A stretch of DNA of 64,000 bases. Origin: Bacteroidia bacterium. Its GTDB lineage: Bacteria > Bacteroidota > Bacteroidia > Flavobacteriales > Flavobacteriaceae. Shown here piece by piece: positions 44,357 through 52,704 of the stretch. The translations under genes and the position numbers were made by a program. The stretch spans positions 434,001 through 498,000 of the forward strand of contig JAUIDI010000002.1 in assembly GCA_030428705.1 (NCBI GenBank). The letters are read 5' to 3'. The notes under the pieces are model-generated. The model had not been told where the DNA came from. It did no database searches and saw nothing but the letters and a program-made list of their open reading frames with translations. The stretch's first letter is position 1; every line of letters begins with the position of its first letter.

Positions 44357-45358
44357 TTAACTGTTCAACATGGCCCAAAGTCGGTCCTTCAATTCTTGAA
44401 GTCCGATTTGTGCTACGGAAGAGATAAATATATAGGGTACGTCCTTGAAATCCTTATCCAATTCGACCTGCATTTCATCCATTAGTTCTTCGTCGAGCAT
44501 ATCACATTTTGAGATACAGATCAAACGTTCTTTGTCCAACAGTTCAGGATTATACCTACGTAACTCATCCAACAAAATTTCATATTCCTTACTGATATCC
44601 ATACTATCGGCCGGAATCAAGAACAACAGGGTCGCATTGCGTTCGATATGTCGCAAAAAGTAATGTCCTAGACCCTTCCCTTCGGCCGCACCTTCGATGA
44701 TACCGGGAATATCGGCCATAACGAAACTCTGAAAATCGCGGTGTTGGACAATTCCCAAATTCGGCTTTAACGTGGTAAACTCGTAATCGGCGATTTTGGG
44801 TTTGGCCGAGGTCATCACCGAAAGCAAGGTCGATTTTCCTGCATTGGGAAATCCTACCAAGCCCACATCGGCCAAAACTTTTAGTTCGAGAATAACGTCC
44901 TTTTCTTGACCGGGCACACCGGGTTGTGCATATCTTGGCGTCTGGTTCGTCGATGTCTTAAAATGCCAATTGCCACGGCCGCCCATACCGCCTTCGACAA
45001 TGATCTTTTCTTCTTTGTCCTCGGTAATCTCAAAAATTACCTCATTGGTCTCGGTGCTCCTGATTACGGTGCCAAGGGGTACATCGATATATACATCGGT
45101 ACCATCCGCCCCTGTACTTCGGTTCTTGCTACCATGTTCCGCATGGCCGGCCTTAAAGTGTTTTTTGAACTTGAAGTTGACCAATGTCCACAGGTTTTTA
45201 TTGCCCCTAAAAATAACATGTCCGCCACGTCCGCCATCACCTCCGTCAGGACCTCCTTTGGCTATGTATTTTTCACGGTGCAAATGCGCCGAACCCTTAC
45301 CCCCGTTACCGGATTCGACATGTATTTTAACGTAATCTACAAAGTTGCCCTCTGTCAT
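44357..45358 (-). CDS. obgE: Obg-family GTPase
   Basis: 333 residues. The Gly-rich Obg domain (about 1-158) opens [22 protein letters not shown]; the G domain has [20 protein letters not shown] (G1), [16 protein letters not shown] (G3) and SKCDM (G4). The short length means no C-terminal OCT/TGS extension. Obg couples 50S maturation, nucleotide alarmone status and replication. It lies downstream of the fused hpt-adk gene, the same neighbourhood as adk-obg in other Bacteroidota. Confidence 0.96.
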   Translation of the reverse strand: MTEGNFVDYVKIHVESGNGGKGSAHLHREKYIAKGGPDGGDGGRGGHVIFRGNKNLWTLVNFKFKKHFKAGHAEHGSKNRSTGADGTDVYIDVPLGTVIRSTETNEVIFEITEDKEEKIIVEGGMGGRGNWHFKTSTNQTPRYAQPGVPGQEKDVILELKVLADVGLVGFPNAGKSTLLSVMTSAKPKIADYEFTTLKPNLGIVQHRDFQSFVMADIPGIIEGAAEGKGLGHYFLRHIERNATLLFLIPADSMDISKEYEILLDELRRYNPELLDKERLICISKCDMLDEELMDEMQVELDKDFKDVPYIFISSVAQIGLQELKDRLWAMLNS

Positions 45359-45472
45359 TAAAAAAGTTTACGGTTGGAATTTATACCCTACATGTGGCAA
45401 AAGTACGGAATACGATACAAGCGATTTATCGGAAAGCACAAAACGCCGTAAATACCAAAGGTTCAATACTTG

Positions 45473-45607
45473 TTATCCTATGGAATCGGAAGTAAACACC
45501 CAAATAAAATACCCGATCGTAAACAAAACTAGGATTATTATGGCCGCACAACCTACAAAAAAGCAGCTTTTGAACACTTCTCTCGTACCTATGACCTCTT
45601 CTTTCAT
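45473..45607 (-). CDS. 44-residue single-span membrane peptide, too short for the ORF track
   Basis: ATG at 45607, TAA at 45475-45473. The product is MKEEVIGTREVFKSCFFVGC, then AAIIILVLFTIGYFIWVF and TSDSIG: a soluble N-terminus with one strongly hydrophobic helix of about 25 residues. Codons are normal for the neighbourhood. It lies 114 bases upstream of obgE on the same strand, so it may be part of the obgE transcript. No family recognised; it remains a prediction. Confidence 0.5.
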   Translation of the reverse strand: MKEEVIGTREVFKSCFFVGCAAIIILVLFTIGYFIWVFTSDSIG

Positions 45608-45639
45608 CTGTTCATTTTAATCTATTTTCAAAGGTCAGA

Positions 45640-45690
45640 CCTGCCTTGCCGGCAGGCAGATGTAATTCGCCATCCCGATAGCTATCGGGA
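45640..45690. repeat. Composite palindromic repeat, copy 1
   Basis: Two linked palindromes: CCTGCCTTGCCGGCAGGCAG (45640-45659) and TCCCGATAGCTATCGGGA (45673-45690, perfect). The same two elements in the same order occur at 47403-47492. Resembles REP/BIME-type intergenic repeats. Confidence 0.75.
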
Positions 45691-45724
45691 CATCTCGATG
45701 GGTCAAGATTTATTGTGACCCATT

Positions 45725-46246
45725 TCATACAAGGGCTTTATCAATAACAAAGGTAACCCCCTTTTCTTTGGGCAAGACCCATGAACTGTCGAAATCCTCA
45801 ATTTTTACGGCCCCTAGTTTCTCAAGGGCACGTTGCGAACGAAAGTTTTTCGGGTTTACATAAAAAACGACCTTGTCGAAATGATCCAAGGCGTAGTTGA
45901 CCATCAACTTTTTGATTTCACGGTTGTACAGGCCGCCCCAATGATCACGGCCCAAAAAAGACCAACCGATTTCCACTACACCGTTTTCGGCATCGATAAT
46001 CTTATAGCGCGAACTGCCGATGACCGTACCGTTCTTTTTATCAAGGATGAGCAAAGCTCCTTTCGACGCTAACGACCAATCAAAAAATTGCGTAAAATTT
46101 TCAAGGGTATGGCGATCTTTATTCTGGTGCTGTTCCCAAATCAACGGGTCGGAGGCAACCGCGAACAAAGTATCAAAATCTTCCGCTTTTAAAGGCCTGA
46201 TCAATACAAGATCGTTTTCAAGCGAAGGTTGGCGATCGAAGTTCAT
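45725..46246 (-). CDS. GNAT-family N-acetyltransferase (RimJ/RimL-like)
   Basis: 173 residues. LRPL-like start (LVLIRPLKAEDFDTLFAVAS), the acetyl-CoA region around VIGSSRYKIIDAENGVVEIG and GRDHWGGLYNREIKKLMVNY, and the family end NPKNFRSQRALEKLGAVKIE (Asn-x-x-S-x-x-x-L-x-K-x-G). It may acetylate a protein or small molecule; substrate unknown. It starts 12 bases after the hpt-adk stop, so it is likely in the same transcript. Confidence 0.87.
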   Translation of the reverse strand: MNFDRQPSLENDLVLIRPLKAEDFDTLFAVASDPLIWEQHQNKDRHTLENFTQFFDWSLASKGALLILDKKNGTVIGSSRYKIIDAENGVVEIGWSFLGRDHWGGLYNREIKKLMVNYALDHFDKVVFYVNPKNFRSQRALEKLGAVKIEDFDSSWVLPKEKGVTFVIDKALV

Positions 46247-46258
46247 CTAAAGACAGGT

Positions 46259-47368
46259 TCACAACTCTTCGATGACCTTGGCCAATCGCATGGTAATCTC
46301 ATCAATGGCACCTATGCCGTTTATACTATGGAACTTTCCCTGGGCCTCATAGAAATCTTTCAGGGGAGCCGTTTTTTGGTTATATTCCTCAAAGCGGTTA
46401 CGGATCTTGTCTTCGTCTTGATCGTCGCTACGACCGCTAACCTTTCCGCGCTCCAGCAATCTTTTGATCAATACTTCGTCATTGGCTTCCAAAGCGATGG
46501 TGGCATCGATTTTCATGTTCTTGGTAGCCAAAAATTTATCCAAGGCCTCAGCTTGGGCAGTAGTTCGCGGAAAGCCGTCGAAAATGAATCCACTTGCATC
46601 GGGATTTTTATCTACGGCATCTTCCAACATTTTGATCGTAACCTCATCGGGTACCAGATCACCGTTGTCGATATACGATTTGGCCAACTTGCCCAAATCG
46701 GTGTCGTTCTTCATATTGAACCTGAACAGATCTCCCGTTGAAATGTGTTCCAAGTTGTATTGGTCTTTTAAAAATTGGGCCTGCGTGCCCTTTCCTGCCC
46801 CCGGTTTTCCGAATAGCACAAGATTGATCATATGTTTTTGGTTTAGTTGGTATACTTCCCTTAAGTTTCTGCCGAGTTCCATGTAATCGAGTCCGTAGCC
46901 CACGATAAATCTATCGGGTATCTCGATACCCACGTAATCGATGGTATATTCGCCGTTGTAGATTTCCGATTTGTAGAAAAGGCTGGCGATCTTGAATTCC
47001 TTTACGTTGATGTTCGAGAACATGTGGATCAGTTCTTGAAGCGTGCGGCCGGTATCGATGATATCCTCTAAAATAATCACGCTTCTGCCCTCGATATTCT
47101 CTGATACGTCCAACAAGGTTTCAACGATACCCGTTGAGGTCAGGCCGCCATACGAACTCATTTTCACGAACGACACTTCGCACGGATGCGGATAGGCCTT
47201 TAAAAAATCGGATACGAACATAAAGGCCCCGTTGAGCACACCGACAAAAATCGGGGTTTCGTCCTTATAATCGATAGCAATCTTGTCGGCGAGGTCTTTT
47301 ACGGCCGACAAGATTTCCTTTTCGCTCAAATAAGGCTTAAAATATTTGTCGTGCAGCTTTATCAACAC
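46259..47368 (-). CDS. Fused hypoxanthine phosphoribosyltransferase - adenylate kinase
   Basis: 369 residues. Residues about 1-175 are HPRT: LHDKYFKPYLSEKEI, VGVLNGAFMFVSDF, and the PRPP loop VIILEDIIDTGRTLQEL. Residues about 180-369 are adenylate kinase: LVLFGKPGAGKGTQAQFLKD, ISTGDLFRFNM and FDGFPRTTAQAEALD, with a short LID (RGKVSGRSDDQDEDKIRNRF). One protein would make IMP/GMP from bases and balance ATP/ADP/AMP. No ATG is in reach: the start is GTG (47368) or TTG (47365, giving MIKLHDKYF). Near purK/purE, so purine genes cluster here. Confidence 0.92.
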   Translation of the reverse strand: MLIKLHDKYFKPYLSEKEILSAVKDLADKIAIDYKDETPIFVGVLNGAFMFVSDFLKAYPHPCEVSFVKMSSYGGLTSTGIVETLLDVSENIEGRSVIILEDIIDTGRTLQELIHMFSNINVKEFKIASLFYKSEIYNGEYTIDYVGIEIPDRFIVGYGLDYMELGRNLREVYQLNQKHMINLVLFGKPGAGKGTQAQFLKDQYNLEHISTGDLFRFNMKNDTDLGKLAKSYIDNGDLVPDEVTIKMLEDAVDKNPDASGFIFDGFPRTTAQAEALDKFLATKNMKIDATIALEANDEVLIKRLLERGKVSGRSDDQDEDKIRNRFEEYNQKTAPLKDFYEAQGKFHSINGIGAIDEITMRLAKVIEEL

Positions 47369-47402
47369 TTGGAAATAGTTTTATTCGATAATCGAGATTT
47401 AA

Positions 47403-47492
47403 GCCTGCCTACCGGCAGGCAGATATTCCGAGGTTTGCCCCGAAATCAAAATTCCGTTCCTTTAAATGCCTCGTTCCCGATAGCCATCGGGA
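47403..47492. repeat. Composite palindromic repeat, copy 2
   Basis: GCCTGCCTACCGGCAGGC (47403-47420, seven-base stem) followed by TCCCGATAGCCATCGGGA (47475-47492, seven-base arms). Same components as copy 1 at 45640 but with a longer spacer. It lies in the presumed 5' leader of hpt-adk. Confidence 0.75.
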
Positions 47493-47518
47493 TGCCCCGA
47501 AGTAATTTACAAGGATGG

Positions 47519-47526
47519 CAAATATA
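47519..47526 (-). promoter_or_regulatory. Possible -7 element for hpt-adk
   Basis: Exact TATATTTG on the minus strand, about 150 bases upstream of the coding start. If used, the palindromic repeat copy 2 lies in the transcribed leader. No clear -33 element. Confidence 0.35.
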
Positions 47527-47579
47527 CCAATTTGATTTCTCTTTTGGCCGAGTACGCAACGGGTTTTAAGATTTAGGCG

Positions 47580-47587
47580 TATTTTTG
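47580..47587 (+). promoter_or_regulatory. -7 element of purKE
   Basis: Exact TATTTTTG, 36 bases before the purK ATG. No good -33 element at the usual distance. Divergent from the hpt-adk element at 47519. Confidence 0.45.
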
Positions 47588-47623
47588 CCGTGCGACCCTT
47601 AAAACAGGGGAAAGTAAATTACA

Positions 47624-48784
47624 ATGGAATACTTTTCTTCGGATTTTACATTAGGGATTTTAGGCGGCGGACAATTGGGCAAAATGCTGTTGAACGAGAC
47701 CCGGAAATGGGATATCCACACGAAGGTCATGGATGCCTCCGACGAGGCTCCTTGCAAGATTGCCTGTAACGAATTCATAAAAGGAAGCCTTCTCGATTTC
47801 GATGCTGTGTACGATTTCGGAAAGAATGTCGATGTGCTGACCATAGAAATAGAGAGCGTGGACCTTGACGCCCTTGAAAAACTGGAGGAGGAAGGAAAAA
47901 AAGTTTATCCGCCCACCAAAGCGCTACGAACCATTCAGAACAAGGCCAAGCAAAAGTTGTTCTATGTGGATAATGGAATTCCCACTGCCGAGTTTCATCG
48001 GTTCGCTTATAAAAGCGAGATTGCCGATAGCGTACATAATGGGGGATTGGAATTTCCGTTTATTTGGAAGGCCGCCCAATTCGGGTACGATGGTCAGGGC
48101 GTAAAGGTCGTTCGCAAATTGGAGGACCTTGAAGGATTGCCCGCCGGGGAATGCATTGCCGAAGAAATGGTTAATTTCAAGAACGAATTGGCCGTAATCG
48201 TGGCCAGAAATGTCAGTGGCGAGGTAAAGACCTATCCGGTGGTCGAGATGGAGTTCCATCCGGAAGCAAATCAGGTCGAGTATGTAATCTGTCCCGCACG
48301 GATTGATGAAAAAATCGCTGAACAAGCACAGGAAGTTGCCTTGAAAGTATCCGAAAAAATTCAACATGTCGGGTTGTTAGCGGTCGAGATGTTCCAGACC
48401 CAAGATGATAAAATATTGGTCAACGAAGTTGCTCCCCGGCCCCATAACAGCGGTCATTATAGCATCGAGGCCAGTTATACCAACCAATTTGAACAACATC
48501 TCCGCGCGATATTGGACCTTCCGTTAGGAAATACCGATAGCAAAGTAGCCGGAATCATGGTAAATTTGGTGGGAGCCGAAGGCCATACTGGCGAGGTAGT
48601 CTATGAAAACATTGAGGAAATTCTCAAAATGGATGGTGTTACACCTCACATTTATGGAAAGAAACAGACCCGTCCCTTTCGAAAAATGGGACATGTGACC
48701 ATCGTGAACGAAAATATTTCCGAAGCAAGAAGAATTGCACAACAAGTCAAGGAAAGAATTAAAGTGAAAAGTAATCAGTTATGA
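47624..48784 (+). CDS. purK: N5-carboxyaminoimidazole ribonucleotide synthase
   Basis: 386 residues, ATP-grasp fold. FTLGILGGGQLGKMLLNETR at the N-terminus, WKAAQFGYDGQGVKVVRKLE and VNEVAPRPHNSGHYSIEASY are the PurK signatures. It makes N5-CAIR from AIR, ATP and bicarbonate in purine synthesis; PurE then rearranges it. Overlaps the purE start by four bases (ATGA), so translation is coupled. Confidence 0.97.
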   Translation: MEYFSSDFTLGILGGGQLGKMLLNETRKWDIHTKVMDASDEAPCKIACNEFIKGSLLDFDAVYDFGKNVDVLTIEIESVDLDALEKLEEEGKKVYPPTKALRTIQNKAKQKLFYVDNGIPTAEFHRFAYKSEIADSVHNGGLEFPFIWKAAQFGYDGQGVKVVRKLEDLEGLPAGECIAEEMVNFKNELAVIVARNVSGEVKTYPVVEMEFHPEANQVEYVICPARIDEKIAEQAQEVALKVSEKIQHVGLLAVEMFQTQDDKILVNEVAPRPHNSGHYSIEASYTNQFEQHLRAILDLPLGNTDSKVAGIMVNLVGAEGHTGEVVYENIEEILKMDGVTPHIYGKKQTRPFRKMGHVTIVNENISEARRIAQQVKERIKVKSNQL

Positions 48785-49272
48785 GCAAAGTAGCCATAGT
48801 CATGGGGAGCACCAGCGACCTTCCCGTCATGCAAGATGCCATCGATGTTTTAAAAGGCTTCGATATCGAGGTCGAGGTCGATATCGTATCAGCACATCGC
48901 ACGCCCGAAAAACTTTTCGATTTCAGTAAAAATGCACACATAAACGGTTATGCCGTAATCATTGCCGGAGCAGGGGGTGCGGCACACCTACCGGGAATGG
49001 TGGCCTCGATGTCTCCTTTGCCCGTTATCGGTGTACCCGTAAAAAGTAGTAATTCTATCGATGGATGGGATTCCGTGCTTTCCATCCTGCAAATGCCGGG
49101 CGGTGTACCCGTCGCAACCGTTGCGTTGAACGGAGCCAAAAATGCAGGAATACTTGCGGCCCAAATCATCGGAAGTTCGGACAAATGTGTTTTGGATAAA
49201 ATCATTCTTTACAAAGAGGGATTAAAGCAAAAGGTAATCGAAGGAGCAAAAAAAGTGAACAGTAAAAAGTGA
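48781..49272 (+). CDS. purE: N5-CAIR mutase, class I PurE
   Basis: 163 residues. VAIVMGSTSDLPVMQDAIDV, SAHRTPEKLFDFS and GAGGAAHLPGMVASMSPLPVIGVPV are the conserved class I PurE motifs, including the catalytic SAHR His. It follows purK with a four-base overlap. The 3' end and the following bases contain repeated GTGAACAGT words. Confidence 0.97.
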   Translation: MSKVAIVMGSTSDLPVMQDAIDVLKGFDIEVEVDIVSAHRTPEKLFDFSKNAHINGYAVIIAGAGGAAHLPGMVASMSPLPVIGVPVKSSNSIDGWDSVLSILQMPGGVPVATVALNGAKNAGILAAQIIGSSDKCVLDKIILYKEGLKQKVIEGAKKVNSKK

Positions 49273-49418
49273 ACAGTTGACAGTCGATAGTGAACAAACA
49301 ACCATTAACTAGCAACCAAATTCCAAATCTCAAATCATAAATTCCAAAAGCCAATAGCTAACAGCCAAAAGCCGTAAACCACTAGCGATAAACAAGCAAC
49401 GAACAACCATCCAAAAAC
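49273..49418. repeat. Degenerate intergenic repeat text after purE
   Basis: GC-poor text made of variants of CAACAACCATTAACT, AAATCTCAAATCATAAATTC and GCCAATAGCTAACAGCCAAAAG. The last is the approximate reverse complement of the words at 26078-26096. No ORF; no terminator seen. Confidence 0.5.
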
Positions 49419-51440
49419 ATGAACCCCTTATTGACCCCATTCGACACCGCACCTTTTTCACAAATCAAGAACGAGCATTTTAAACCCGCGTTTCTTCAAA
49501 CAATGGAAGATGCCCGCGCCGAAATCGATGCCATAACGGATAATCAGGAGGCACCGACGTTCAAGAACACGATCGAGGCCTTGGAGTTTTCAGGTCGACA
49601 ATTGGATCGAATATCCAGCGTATTTTTCAATCTGAACTCCGCCGAGACCAATGAGGAAATCCAGAAAATAGCACAAGAAGTTTCACCTTTGCTTTCAGAA
49701 TTCAGTAACGATATTACCCTGAACGAAAAGTTGTTTGAAAGGATAAAAACGGTCTACGAACAAGAGGAAGATCTGAATCTCTCCGTAGAACAGCATACAC
49801 TTTTGGACAAAAAATACAAAAGCTTTAGTCGCAACGGTGCGAACCTGCCGGAAGATAAAAAGAAACGTCTGCGGGAAATCGATGCCGAGCTTTCGAAACT
49901 GAAACTGAAGTTCGGTGAGAACGTTCTGGCCGAGACCAACAAATACGAAATGCACCTGACCGATGAAAACGATCTTGAAGGACTGCCCGATGGTGCAAAA
50001 GAGGCGGCCGCACAATTGGCGAAGTCAAAAGACAAAGAGGGTTGGTCGATTACACTGGATTACCCCAGTTATATCCCCTTTATGAAATATGCCAAGAATC
50101 GGGAACTGCGTAAAGAACTTTCGTTGGCTTTCGGAAGCAAGGGTTTTCATGGGGATGATCTCGACAATCAGGAAAATGTGCTGAAAATCGCCAAACTGCG
50201 CCATGAACGAGCCAATCTTTTGGGCTATAAGACCCATGCTCATTTTGTCTTGGAAGAACGCATGGCCGAGGCCCCTGAAAAAGTCCATTCGTTTTTGAAC
50301 GAACTGCTCGAAAAGGCAAAGCCCGCCGCCGAACGGGAGTTCAAACAACTATCGGCTTATGCAAAAGAGCTCGATGGCTTGGAAAAACTTGAAAAATGGG
50401 ACGGCAGCTATTATTCCGAAAAACTCAAGCAGCAATTATTTGACCTTGACGATGAGTTGTTAAAACCCTATTTCAAGCTCGAGAACGTAATCGATGGGGT
50501 TTTCAAAGTAGCCGAAAAACTGTTCGGACTACGATTCGAGGAAGTTTTCGATATCGAAAAATATTACGAAGAGGTAAAAACCTTCCGGGTCTATGATACC
50601 GATAAAAACTTCATCGCATTGTTCTATGCCGATTTCCATCCCCGAAAAGGGAAAAGGGGCGGCGCTTGGATGACTTCCTTTAAACCCCAGTACAAAAAGG
50701 ATGGAGAAAATGTACGCCCGCATATCTCGAACGTCTGCAATTTTACGCCTTCCACCGAAACAAAACCTTCCCTCTTGACATTCAATGAAGTTACGACCTT
50801 GTTCCATGAGTTCGGGCATGGTCTGCATGGTATGTTGGCCGATACCACCTACCCTAGCCTTTCGGGAACCTCAGTCTATTGGGATTTTGTGGAACTACCG
50901 AGCCAGGTCATGGAAAACTGGTGCTACGAAAAAGAAGCATTGGAGCTTTTTGCAAGGCACTATGAAACTGGGGAACCCATCCCTATGGAACTGGTACAAA
51001 AAATCAAGGAATCGGCCACCTTTCAAGAAGGCATGGCGACCCTCCGCCAACTAAGTTTCGGATTATTGGATATGTCTTGGCACGGAGTCGATCCGTCACG
51101 AATAGAGGATGTCAAAAAACACGAAACCCAGGTCTTTGAAGGTACCCAACTATATCCCGATACGCCGGAAACTTGTATGAGCACCGCTTTCGCCCATATT
51201 TTTCAGGGTGGTTACTCCTCAGGCTATTACAGTTATAAATGGGCCGAGGTGCTCGATGCCGATGCCTTTGCCTATTTTAAGGAAAAAGGGATTTTCAACA
51301 AAGAGATTGCCACAAAATTTAAGGAAAATGTTCTGTCGAAAGGAGGCACCGAAAAACCGATGGTACTCTATAAACGTTTCCGTGGGGCTGAACCTAAAAT
51401 CGAAGCCCTGTTGGAACGAGCCGGATTGTCGAAAGAATAA
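49419..51440 (+). CDS. M3-family oligopeptidase (Dcp / oligopeptidase A type)
   Basis: 673 residues, soluble and without a signal peptide. Zinc motif TLFHEFGHGLHGML with His463, Glu464 and His467, and the third ligand region in WDFVELPSQVMENWCYEK (Glu). The N-terminus MNPLLTPFDTAPFSQIKNEH resembles the Dcp/PrlC group. It degrades short peptides in the cytoplasm. Gene symbol left open because Dcp and PrlC types cannot be told apart by eye. Confidence 0.93.
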   Translation: MNPLLTPFDTAPFSQIKNEHFKPAFLQTMEDARAEIDAITDNQEAPTFKNTIEALEFSGRQLDRISSVFFNLNSAETNEEIQKIAQEVSPLLSEFSNDITLNEKLFERIKTVYEQEEDLNLSVEQHTLLDKKYKSFSRNGANLPEDKKKRLREIDAELSKLKLKFGENVLAETNKYEMHLTDENDLEGLPDGAKEAAAQLAKSKDKEGWSITLDYPSYIPFMKYAKNRELRKELSLAFGSKGFHGDDLDNQENVLKIAKLRHERANLLGYKTHAHFVLEERMAEAPEKVHSFLNELLEKAKPAAEREFKQLSAYAKELDGLEKLEKWDGSYYSEKLKQQLFDLDDELLKPYFKLENVIDGVFKVAEKLFGLRFEEVFDIEKYYEEVKTFRVYDTDKNFIALFYADFHPRKGKRGGAWMTSFKPQYKKDGENVRPHISNVCNFTPSTETKPSLLTFNEVTTLFHEFGHGLHGMLADTTYPSLSGTSVYWDFVELPSQVMENWCYEKEALELFARHYETGEPIPMELVQKIKESATFQEGMATLRQLSFGLLDMSWHGVDPSRIEDVKKHETQVFEGTQLYPDTPETCMSTAFAHIFQGGYSSGYYSYKWAEVLDADAFAYFKEKGIFNKEIATKFKENVLSKGGTEKPMVLYKRFRGAEPKIEALLERAGLSKE

Positions 51441-51508
51441 AAAATAATCCTAATAACATCTTATTAATACGAAATAGTCATTATTTTAAGAAATTTTTAT
51501 ATTATTTC

Positions 51509-51614
51509 GTAATCTTTTGCAAAAGATTACACGTATATATATCACATAAGTAGGTTGGGAGATTCTCAAGTCTCCTATACAAAATTAAGAGGGCGTGGGG
51601 GCGCCCTCTTTTTT
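51509..51614 (+). ncRNA. Possible small RNA or structured 3' region ending in a terminator
   Basis: After the peptidase stop lies a perfect 22-base palindrome (GTAATCTTTTG plus its reverse complement, 51509-51530). Next comes a stem GGAGA / TCTCC (51558-51575), then a strong terminator. No ORF of note. The palindrome could be a regulator site at a promoter for a roughly 80-base RNA, or the whole may be a peptidase mRNA tail. Confidence 0.3.
51587..51614 (+). terminator. Rho-independent terminator
   Basis: Nine-base stem AAGAGGGCG / CGCCCTCTT with a TGGGGG loop, then a run of T. It ends the transcript from the M3 peptidase gene or the possible small RNA. Confidence 0.9.
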
Positions 51615-51707
51615 GGTTTGCAATTCTTTTGTAAAGTAATCGTGAAAAAATGGAAAACCATTTCCCTTTTTAAGCCTTTATGCTTTTCTTCACGAAAAAT
51701 TTGGACT

Positions 51708-52229
51708 ATGACTTTATTTGTCGATATGGACGAGGTGATTGCCGATACCTACAATGCACATATTGAAATCTATAATCGTGATTTCAAAGGCAATTTAAAG
51801 GTAGAAGATTGTTTAGGTTCCGAAGTATGGCAAAATGTAGTCGAGGAGCATCAACAGAGTGTCCGCGACCATGCGCGCACCCGCGGATTTTTTCGTGGTC
51901 TAAAACCGATGGTCGATAGCCAAAAGGTGCTAAAACAACTTTCTGAAAAATACGAGGTCTATATTGCCACGGCGGCAACACAGTTTCCGAATTCACTTGA
52001 AGAAAAATCCGAATGGCTTGACGAGCATTTCCCTTTTATCCCTTGGCAAAAAAGAATTCTTTGCGGCGATAAGCATATTCTTAAAGGAGACGTTCTGATC
52101 GATGACCGCACCTATAATTTAGAAGGTTTTGATGGAAGATGCCTTCTTTTCACTTCTCCACACAATATCAATACCAATGGTTTTGAACGGGTCGAAAATT
52201 GGCAAGAAGTGGCGGATAAATTGCTATAA
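51708..52229 (+). CDS. 5'(3')-deoxyribonucleotidase (NT5C-like HAD protein)
   Basis: 173 residues from the ATG at 51708; the track start (51555) runs through the terminator and is wrong. MTLFVDMDEVIADTYNAHIE holds the HAD nucleophile Asp (DMDEV), IATAATQFPNS is motif II and VLIDDRTYNLEGFDGRCLLF motif IV. It removes phosphate from deoxynucleoside monophosphates. AAAATTTG stands four bases before the ATG (AA instead of TA). Confidence 0.9.
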   Translation: MTLFVDMDEVIADTYNAHIEIYNRDFKGNLKVEDCLGSEVWQNVVEEHQQSVRDHARTRGFFRGLKPMVDSQKVLKQLSEKYEVYIATAATQFPNSLEEKSEWLDEHFPFIPWQKRILCGDKHILKGDVLIDDRTYNLEGFDGRCLLFTSPHNINTNGFERVENWQEVADKLL

Positions 52230-52279
52230 AAACCCGCCAGCTGTACGAAATTGTGGTAGCCTAGGTCAAACTTGTTGAC

Positions 52280-52690
52280 TTACCCGATACCTTTTACAAC
52301 TATTTTCGGGTTTACCCTTTTTAGATGGTCGATAAATGCAATCTTATCTTTTGGGGAAACCAAAACAATGTTCGATCGGTCATAAAAAATCTCAAGACGA
52401 TCAAATGATGTGGCCGGGGCACTTATGGGGTTATTGGTTCCCGTTATACTGTCGATCGTTTTGATATCGATTCTTTTATGGAGAATAAAACCGCTTTTTA
52501 TTTCGAGTATATTACCGTTTACGGTATAGTACGTATTCAAAAAAAGATGTACCGAAAACACCAAGGCCATAAAAATTACCATGGTCCCTAACCAAGCATT
52601 GTGATAAATTGAAAGAATCATGGCTGCGCCGAGTATTCCAAAAACGAAAATGGCCAGCCCCATTCCTATTTTGGACCTATATATGGTCAT
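52280..52690 (-). CDS. Membrane protein with bacterial PH-like domain
   Basis: 136 residues from the ATG at 52690 (MTIYRSKIGMGLAIFVFGIL); the track start at 52702 is TTG. Two hydrophobic helices (about 8-30 and 36-54) are followed by a beta-rich domain (VNGNILEIKSGFILHKRIDI, LVSPKDKIAFIDHLKRVNP) resembling the bacterial PH domain. Function unknown. Close behind the rhodanese-like gene, in the same direction. Confidence 0.75.
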   Translation of the reverse strand: MTIYRSKIGMGLAIFVFGILGAAMILSIYHNAWLGTMVIFMALVFSVHLFLNTYYTVNGNILEIKSGFILHKRIDIKTIDSITGTNNPISAPATSFDRLEIFYDRSNIVLVSPKDKIAFIDHLKRVNPKIVVKGIG

Positions 52691-52704
52691 AGAACCATTC
52701 AATG

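Larger units (their letters stand above)
45359..45724. other. Non-coding stretch between obgE and the GNAT gene
   Basis: 366 bases. It holds a 44-residue minus-strand ORF (45473-45607) and the palindromic repeat unit at 45640-45690, both listed separately. The 91-residue plus-strand track ORF here has no family character. I see no convincing obgE promoter. Confidence 0.6.

Noticed and set aside
45345-45620. 91-residue plus-strand ORF upstream of obgE
   Set aside because: No signal peptide, helix or motif; it overlaps the better-supported minus-strand membrane peptide and the obgE start.
46229-46886. Plus-strand ORFs of 140-170 residues over hpt-adk
   Set aside because: Antisense to a clearly conserved fused enzyme; no family character.
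51555-51707. N-terminal extension of the 5'-nucleotidase ORF in the track
   Set aside because: It runs through a strong terminator hairpin, and the HAD motif begins directly after the ATG at 51708.
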